Below are positions 5,581-7,738 of a DNA stretch of 7,738 nucleotides, piece by piece. The stretch's first letter is position 1. Each line of letters begins with the position of its first letter. The translations under genes and the position numbers were made by a program. Source of the DNA: an uncultured Cellvibrio sp. Its GTDB lineage: Bacteria > Pseudomonadota > Gammaproteobacteria > Pseudomonadales > Cellvibrionaceae. The notes under the pieces were generated by a model. It did no database searches and was not told the origin of the DNA. It saw only the letters and a program-made list of their open reading frames with translations. The stretch lies in the NCBI GenBank assembly GCA_946482345.1, contig CAMLRJ010000147.1:1-7738 (forward strand), written 5' to 3'.

Positions 5581-7443
5581 ATGTCTGAAGATGTTCAACA
5601 GCAACAGTCTCGCATCAAAGAATTGATTGCACGCGGTAAAGAACAGGGTTATCTGACCTATGCCGAAGTCAACGACCATCTGCCGGATGATATTTCCGAT
5701 CCGGATCAGGTTGAAGATATTATCCAGATGATCAACGACGTGGGCATTCGTGTATACGAAACTGCCCCCGACGCCGATACCTTATTAATGACTGACGGTG
5801 ACACAGCTGCCGATGAAATCGCCGCAGCTGAAGCCGCAGCTGCATTGGTTGCTGTCGAAACTGAAACTGGCCGCACGACTGACCCGGTGCGCATGTACAT
5901 GCGTGAAATGGGCACAGTTGAGCTGCTGACACGCGAAGGCGAAATTGTAATCGCCAAGCGTATTGAAGAAGGTATTCGCGAATTGATGCACGCCCTCGCC
6001 TACTGGCCTGGCGCTGTTGAACATCTGCTCAATGAATATTCTTTGGTTGCTAAAGAAGAGCGTCGTTTGGCGGAAGTGATTATTGGTTGGCTTGACCCTG
6101 TCGAAGAAATTCCGGTTGCCCTTGTTGATGATGATGCTGAAATCGAAGTTGCACCTGTTGCCGGAGCGAAAGCGGCTGGTGATGATGAAGACGAAGAAGG
6201 CAGCAGCGAAGAAGAGGAAGAAGCTGTTTCGGGTGTAGACCCGGAAGAAGCCAAAGTGCGTTTTGAAGAATTGGCAAAACAGCATGAAAAAACCGTCAAA
6301 GCTTTAAGCAAACACGGGTACGGTAGCAAACAAGCTGAGAAAGAATTATCCGCGTTGGGTGACCTGTTTAAATTTTTCAAAATTCCTGCGCGTCAGTTTG
6401 ATCCCATTTACAACAAAGCGCGTGAATCGCTGGATACTGTTCGCAAACACGAACGCATGATTATGGATTTGTGTACGCGCAAAGCGCAGATGCAACGCAA
6501 AACTTTTATTAAAGAATTCCCCGGCAATGAAACCAATGCCGATTGGCTGACTGATTTGCTCAAAGGCAAAATCGAAAACGCCGACAAACTGGAACGTGTG
6601 CTGCCAGATGTGCAATCAGCACAACAAGTTTTGTCACAAATCGAAACCGAAACCGGTTTAAGTTTGGCATCAATTAAAGACATCAACCGTCGCATGTCGA
6701 TTGGTGAAGCGCGCGCGCGTCGTGCGAAAAAAGAAATGGTTGAAGCCAACTTGCGTCTGGTTATTTCTATCGCCAAAAAATACACCAACCGCGGTTTGCA
6801 ATTCCTCGATTTAATTCAGGAAGGCAACATAGGTTTGATGAAAGCAGTGGATAAATTTGAATACCGTCGCGGTTACAAATTTTCAACTTATGCAACCTGG
6901 TGGATTCGACAAGCGATAACCCGCTCAATTGCGGATCAGGCACGCACCATTCGTATTCCGGTACACATGATTGAAACCATCAACAAACTCAATCGTGTTT
7001 CGCGTCAAATGTTGCAAGAAATGGGGCGCGAACCCACGCCGGAAGAATTGGGCATACGCATGGATATGCCGGAAGACAAAGTGCGCAAAGTGCTGAAAAT
7101 TGCTAAAGAACCTATCTCCATGGAAACACCCATTGGTGATGATGAAGATTCACATCTTGGCGATTTTATCGAAGACACCACGATTGTTTCACCAGTCGAT
7201 TCCGCCACCGCAGAAGGCTTGATGGAAGCTACTCGCGAAGTACTCGCAGGCCTCACCGCACGCGAAGCCAAAGTACTGCGTATGCGTTTTGGTATCGACA
7301 TGAATACCGATCACACACTGGAAGAAGTCGGCAAACAATTCGACGTAACCCGCGAACGTATTCGTCAGATCGAAGCCAAAGCATTACGTAAATTACGCCA
7401 TCCTTCCCGCTCGGATCACTTGCGCAGCTTTTTGGATGAATAA
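5581..7443 (+). CDS. rpoD: RNA polymerase primary sigma factor (sigma-70)
   Basis: RpoD directs RNA polymerase core to housekeeping promoters. The protein is 620 residues, against 613 in E. coli. Region 1.1 covers roughly residues 1-80. Region 1.2 includes [18 protein letters not shown]. The non-conserved region holds an acidic run (D201-E214). Regions 2.1-2.4 start at N390 ([19 protein letters not shown]) and contain WWIRQAIT. W440/W441, Q444 and T447 match the -10 melting and reading residues of E. coli at an offset of +7. Region 4.2 ends with [19 protein letters not shown], with R591, E592, R593, R595 and Q596 for -35 contact. The AGG at 5572-5574 is six bases from the ATG. A strong terminator follows. 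Nothing is abnormal. Confidence 0.99.
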   Translation: MSEDVQQQQSRIKELIARGKEQGYLTYAEVNDHLPDDISDPDQVEDIIQMINDVGIRVYETAPDADTLLMTDGDTAADEIAAAEAAAALVAVETETGRTTDPVRMYMREMGTVELLTREGEIVIAKRIEEGIRELMHALAYWPGAVEHLLNEYSLVAKEERRLAEVIIGWLDPVEEIPVALVDDDAEIEVAPVAGAKAAGDDEDEEGSSEEEEEAVSGVDPEEAKVRFEELAKQHEKTVKALSKHGYGSKQAEKELSALGDLFKFFKIPARQFDPIYNKARESLDTVRKHERMIMDLCTRKAQMQRKTFIKEFPGNETNADWLTDLLKGKIENADKLERVLPDVQSAQQVLSQIETETGLSLASIKDINRRMSIGEARARRAKKEMVEANLRLVISIAKKYTNRGLQFLDLIQEGNIGLMKAVDKFEYRRGYKFSTYATWWIRQAITRSIADQARTIRIPVHMIETINKLNRVSRQMLQEMGREPTPEELGIRMDMPEDKVRKVLKIAKEPISMETPIGDDEDSHLGDFIEDTTIVSPVDSATAEGLMEATREVLAGLTAREAKVLRMRFGIDMNTDHTLEEVGKQFDVTRERIRQIEAKALRKLRHPSRSDHLRSFLDE

Positions 7444-7453
7444 TCCTTCACAA

Positions 7454-7481
7454 AAAAACCCGCTAATTTTGGCGGGTTTTT
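7454..7481 (+). terminator. Rho-independent terminator after rpoD
   Basis: AAAAACCCGC (7454-7463) pairs perfectly with GCGGGTTTTT (7472-7481) across an 8-base loop, so the stem ends in the T-run. It lies 10 bases past the rpoD stop. The flanking A-run and T-run make it bidirectional in principle. Confidence 0.93.
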
Positions 7482-7519
7482 ATAATTCCAACTCAGTAAA
7501 AAATCCAGCAGATTAACGC

Positions 7520-7548
7520 TAGCCACATCCACAACATCCCACTATAAT
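7520..7548 (+). promoter_or_regulatory. Promoter of the tRNA gene
   Basis: TAGCCA (7520-7525, four of six) and a perfect TATAAT (7543-7548) are 17 bp apart. Next comes gcgc, a GC-rich discriminator typical of growth-rate and stringently controlled stable-RNA promoters. The start would be near 7555, giving a 5' leader of about 40 nt for RNase P to remove. Confidence 0.65.
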
Positions 7549-7593
7549 GCGCAACCTCAAAAGCAAATTGTAATCTACACTTTGTTTCTCAAA

Positions 7594-7670
7594 GGGCCTA
7601 TAGCTCAGTTGGTTAGAGCATCCGACTCATAATCGGCAGGTCCCCAGTTCAAGTCTGGGTGGGCCCACCA
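7594..7670 (+). tRNA. tRNA with CAU anticodon, probably tRNA-Ile2 (lysidine-modified, decodes AUA)
   Basis: The 77-nt cloverleaf includes an encoded CCA end. The acceptor stem is GGGCCTA/TGGGCCC (one T-G pair), the D-arm GCTC/GAGC, the anticodon loop CTCATAA (anticodon at 7628-7630), the variable loop AGGTC, and the T-arm CCCAG/CTGGG with loop TTCAAGT. CAT could mean initiator Met, elongator Met or Ile2. Initiator is excluded because the 1-72 pair is G-C and the anticodon stem lacks the three G-C pairs. C4-G69 and C5-G68 match E. coli tRNA-Ile2 and its reported TilS recognition, whereas E. coli elongator Met has U4-A69 and A5-U68. Position 27-43 is a U·C mismatch at the top of the anticodon stem. 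Six T's follow directly. Ile2 is favoured over elongator Met at about 70:30. Confidence 0.9.
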
Positions 7671-7738
7671 TTTTTTAGATGTGTTTTTTCCTGTTGTCTT
7701 TTAAAAAATTGTTTTGTTATATTTTTTTATCTTTTATC
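7671..7738. other. AT-rich non-coding tail downstream of the tRNA
   Basis: Only 12 of 68 bases are G or C (about 18%), far below the rest of the window. It begins with six T's, which may help end the tRNA transcript. No ORF, hairpin or repeated tRNA end is visible before the window stops. Such a drop right after a tRNA 3' end can mark an integrated element, but the window is too short to tell. Confidence 0.4.

Noticed and set aside
5785..6380. Long antisense frames inside rpoD (166 and 126 codons)
   Set aside because: They are mirror readings of a well-conserved gene. The Ser-, Leu- or Phe-rich composition is the antisense of the Glu/Asp-rich and Lys/Glu-rich sigma codons, with no family similarity.

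Overview
The window is a chromosomal housekeeping segment of a gammaproteobacterium. All encoded proteins resemble the Pseudomonas/Cellvibrio side of the class: a long DnaG of 663 residues, a sigma-70 of 620 residues with an acidic insert, and the gene order tsaD / rpsU–dnaG–rpoD. Moderate GC and dense intergenic palindromes fit a Cellvibrionaceae-like organism. The genus is inferred from sequence feel and synteny and has not been tested.

Layout, left to right. (1) The 3' end of a CorA-type magnesium channel gene (+). (2) A minus-strand cluster, read right to left: tsaD (tRNA t6A synthesis), folB and folK (folate synthesis). A 110-bp REPIN/MITE-like palindromic element lies between tsaD and folB. 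A truncated relative lies between folK and corA. (3) rpsU (+), divergent from tsaD, ending in a strong terminator. (4) A ParD/ParE-type toxin–antitoxin operon (−) that converges on rpsU. (5) dnaG and rpoD (+), then a terminator. (6) A CAU-anticodon tRNA (probably tRNA-Ile2) with its own promoter, followed by a very AT-rich tail (about 18% GC) that runs to the window end.

The core is the 'macromolecular synthesis' locus (ribosomal protein S21, primase, primary sigma factor), which links translation, replication and transcription. Here it is not one continuous operon. A toxin–antitoxin pair and a rho-independent terminator separate rpsU from dnaG, so dnaG–rpoD needs its own promoters. A perfect TATAAT overlapping the dnaG stop codon is a candidate extra rpoD promoter. 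The slot between tsaD and folB, where related genomes often carry plsY, holds only the repeat element.

I see no clearly undescribed system. The most notable points are the insertion of the TA module into the rpsU/dnaG junction, the repeat elements that supply the stop codons of tsaD and folK, and a possible island boundary beyond the tRNA.
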